From positions 49,592,553 through 49,656,552 of the forward strand of contig BTRK01000005.1 in NCBI GenBank assembly GCA_036245805.1: 64,000 nucleotides of DNA, written 5' to 3'. Under the pieces are notes generated by a model. It searched no databases. It had not been told where the DNA came from and saw nothing but the letters and a program-made list of their open reading frames with translations. This stretch comes from Pristionchus mayeri. Its lineage: Eukaryota; Nematoda; Chromadorea; Rhabditida; Neodiplogasteridae. Shown in pieces: positions 61,496 through 64,000 of the stretch (position 1 is its first letter; every line of letters starts with the position of its first letter). The position numbers and the translations under genes were made by a program.

Positions 61496-61867
61496 ATGCC
61501 GCCCAAGCCGTCCGCCAAGGGAGCCAAGAAGGCCGCCAAGTCCCAGAAGGCCGTCCGCACTGGAGACAAGAAGAGAAGAAAGTCGAGAAAGGAGTCCTAC
61601 TCGGTGTACATCTACCGTGTGCTCAAGCAGGTCCACCCCGACACCGGAGTTTCCTCCAAGGCAATGTCGATCATGAACTCGTTCGTGAACGACGTCTTCG
61701 AGAGAATCGCCGGTGAGGCTTCCCGTCTCGCCCACTACAACAAGCGATCGACCATCTCCTCTCGCGAAATCCAGACCGCCGTCCGTCTGATCCTCCCCGG
61801 AGAGCTTGCCAAGCACGCCGTCTCTGAGGGCACCAAGGCCGTCACCAAGTACACTTCCTCCAAGTAA
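61496..61867 (+). CDS. Histone H2B, unit 4
   Basis: Identical 123-aa H2B. Confidence 0.98.
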   Translation: MPPKPSAKGAKKAAKSQKAVRTGDKKRRKSRKESYSVYIYRVLKQVHPDTGVSSKAMSIMNSFVNDVFERIAGEASRLAHYNKRSTISSREIQTAVRLILPGELAKHAVSEGTKAVTKYTSSK

Positions 61868-62304
61868 ATCCGGCAACGAATGAGCTTGCGTCGATAGTGA
61901 CCACCCAGAACCCAACGGCCCTCTTTAGGGCCACATCTCTATTCCAAACCAAGCTGATTTCTCTTTCTGATCTCATGATCAGACTGACTTTGTGTGTGTT
62001 TCTAATAAATGTAACTCTTGTTCGATAATGGACTAGAAACACATTGCTCCTTTGCTTCGCCCGTGTCATGTGTAATGCTCATCCCACGAGTACCGCTAGA
62101 AAAGCAGCCACCTTAACCGCAGGAGGGGTTCGGGAAAGCATTGCTAGTCTTCCCTCGTTTTGGCGTTAGTGCGTGAGGCTACACTAGGGACGCGCATTTT
62201 CCCGCTCAAAAGGGGGCGGAGCGTGCTCTCGCCTCTCTGAAATAAAGGGGGTTCCTGTCTGTGTCTCATCTTACGTTCGTGAACTCGAGCAATCAATAGT
62301 CATC

Positions 62305-62688
62305 ATGTCTGGACGCGGAAAGGGAGGAAAGGCGAAGAGCGGAGGAAAGGCCAAGTCCCGCTCATCTCGTGCCGGTCTGCAGTTCCCCGTGGGTCGTCTC
62401 CACCGCATGCTGCGCAAGGGCAACTACGCCCAGCGTGTCGGAGCCGGAGCCCCGGTGTACCTCGCTGCCGTCCTCGAGTACCTCGCCGCTGAGGTTCTTG
62501 AGCTCGCTGGCAACGCTGCCCGTGACAACAAGAAGACCAGAATCAACCCTCGCCATCTCCAGCTCGCCGTCAGAAACGACGAGGAGCTGAACAAGCTCAT
62601 GGCAGGTGTCACCATCGCCCAAGGAGGAGTTCTCCCCAACATCAACTCCGTGCTTCTTCCCAAGAAGACCGCCGGAGACAAGGAGTAA
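62305..62688 (+). CDS. Histone H2A, unit 4
   Basis: Identical 127-aa H2A. Confidence 0.98.
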   Translation: MSGRGKGGKAKSGGKAKSRSSRAGLQFPVGRLHRMLRKGNYAQRVGAGAPVYLAAVLEYLAAEVLELAGNAARDNKKTRINPRHLQLAVRNDEELNKLMAGVTIAQGGVLPNINSVLLPKKTAGDKE

Positions 62689-63100
62689 ACCCTTGATGGC
62701 TGCTCAACACGGCTAACCCCAGAACCCAACGGCCCTCTTTAGGGCCACATCTCTATTCCAAACCAAGCTGATTTCAATTTCTAATCCCATGATCAGGCTG
62801 ATTCCGTTTTACATGTGATAAATAAATCGTGTGTGGGTTTGTCGATGGGGGGGATCATCATGTTTTATTCAAAAGACGCTTATTTTGTATAATTTGAATC
62901 AAAAAATCCATCTCAACATTTTTGATTCATTGGATGCTTATTTTGTGCCATTTTTATGAGTAAAAACCTCATGTGCGACAGTTTTTGGTTCGTAGCTATC
63001 TGAAAGTCATGATTAGGGTGTAATATGTGAGATCTGCATAACTGTGGTGATCTGATAAGAACGAAAATTTCAGAATCCGAAAGGAGCAGTCGATTTTTGA

Positions 63101-63568
<468 letters not shown>

Positions 63569-63965
63569 GTCCCCGATCAAGACTAGTGCTCTTGCGAGTG
63601 CAAACCCCAGAACCCAACGGCCCTCTTTAGGGCCACAATTCTATTCCAAACCAAGCTGATCCCTGGTTTTTACTCATGTTTGTGTAATAAAGTATCGATT
63701 TTTGGATGAGATTTGTGAGAGTATATTCGTGGGGATTGACTCTTTCTCTCTCTATCATTCTTTGTTCACACTTTACTTCTGATTCTTGTCGTATTAGCTT
63801 TGCCAATAGCGATTGAATGGGTGCGAAAAAGCCATACTAGCCCCTTCTGGGTCTGTAGATAAATTTTATTTTCCCGCCAAAAGAGGCGGAGCGTGTCCTC
63901 GTCTTTATCGTGCATATAAGCAGGAGGCGGGAGGACCTCGGATCGCGCAGTTCGAAACTCACGCA

Positions 63966-64000
63966 ATGGCCCGTACCAAGCAGACCGCCCGCAAATCGAC
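63966..64000 (+). CDS. Histone H3, unit 4 (3' truncated by the window)
   Basis: Only the first 35 nt ([11 protein letters not shown]..) are inside the window, preceded by an intact promoter with CATATAAG at 63913-63920. Confidence 0.95.
   Translation, partial: MARTKQTARKS

Overview
This is nuclear DNA of a nematode. The evidence is a replication-type histone repeat whose H4 carries the nematode Cys73, histone 3' stem-loops with the nematode-type CTTT loop, and an rme-8/DNAJC13 orthologue cut into very short exons by introns with TTTCAG/TTGCAG acceptors. Exons are GC-rich and introns AT-rich and full of repeats. The intron density (62 exons in 35 kb) and the divergence from C. elegans point to another rhabditid or diplogastrid-like lineage; I cannot name the species. 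Both large genes and every histone gene lie on the + strand.

Layout. (1) <206-35523: the C-terminal ~1810 residues of RME-8 (DNAJC13), an endosomal J-domain protein. I placed every exon by hand; all 62 join in frame to one ORF with four IWN-type repeats, a GYF-like domain and a DnaJ domain with HPD. The 5' end lies upstream of the window. (2) 35524-36883: 3' UTR with AATAAA, then intergenic DNA. (3) 36884-50978: a multi-zinc-finger nuclear protein, 39 coding exons plus a tiny proposed start exon, about 1377 aa, with ~16 C2HC/C2H2 fingers, an acidic segment with two VKEE sumoylation-type motifs, and an LxCxE. It is most like LIN-13 in architecture, but the assignment is tentative. (4) 51448-64000 and beyond: a head-to-tail array of a 3289-bp quartet, H2B-H2A-H4-H3, 3.8 copies, nearly identical and cut by the window end.

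The introns are the unusual part. They hold a CR1-like LINE fragment with a foldback element nested in it, a TTAA-flanked 1.5-kb palindrome, two more long palindromes, at least three families of short palindromic MITEs (one spreading perfect TGACGTCA sites), a mariner-like remnant, and many tandem arrays that appear to have grown by duplicating the splice site itself. A TAC[G/T]GTAG motif swarms through the introns and supplies the 5' splice site (GTACGGTA) of 13 of the 61 visible complete rme-8 introns.

In the histone array every gene has its own promoter (TATA-like box; TTTCCCGC in all four; a shared GGCGGAGCGTG in three) and its own 3' stem-loop, followed at exactly 8 nt by an identical 18-nt element and later by an AATAAA. 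That fixed 3' module is the strongest candidate for a little-described system here, since nematodes are thought to process histone mRNAs without a classical U7 snRNP.
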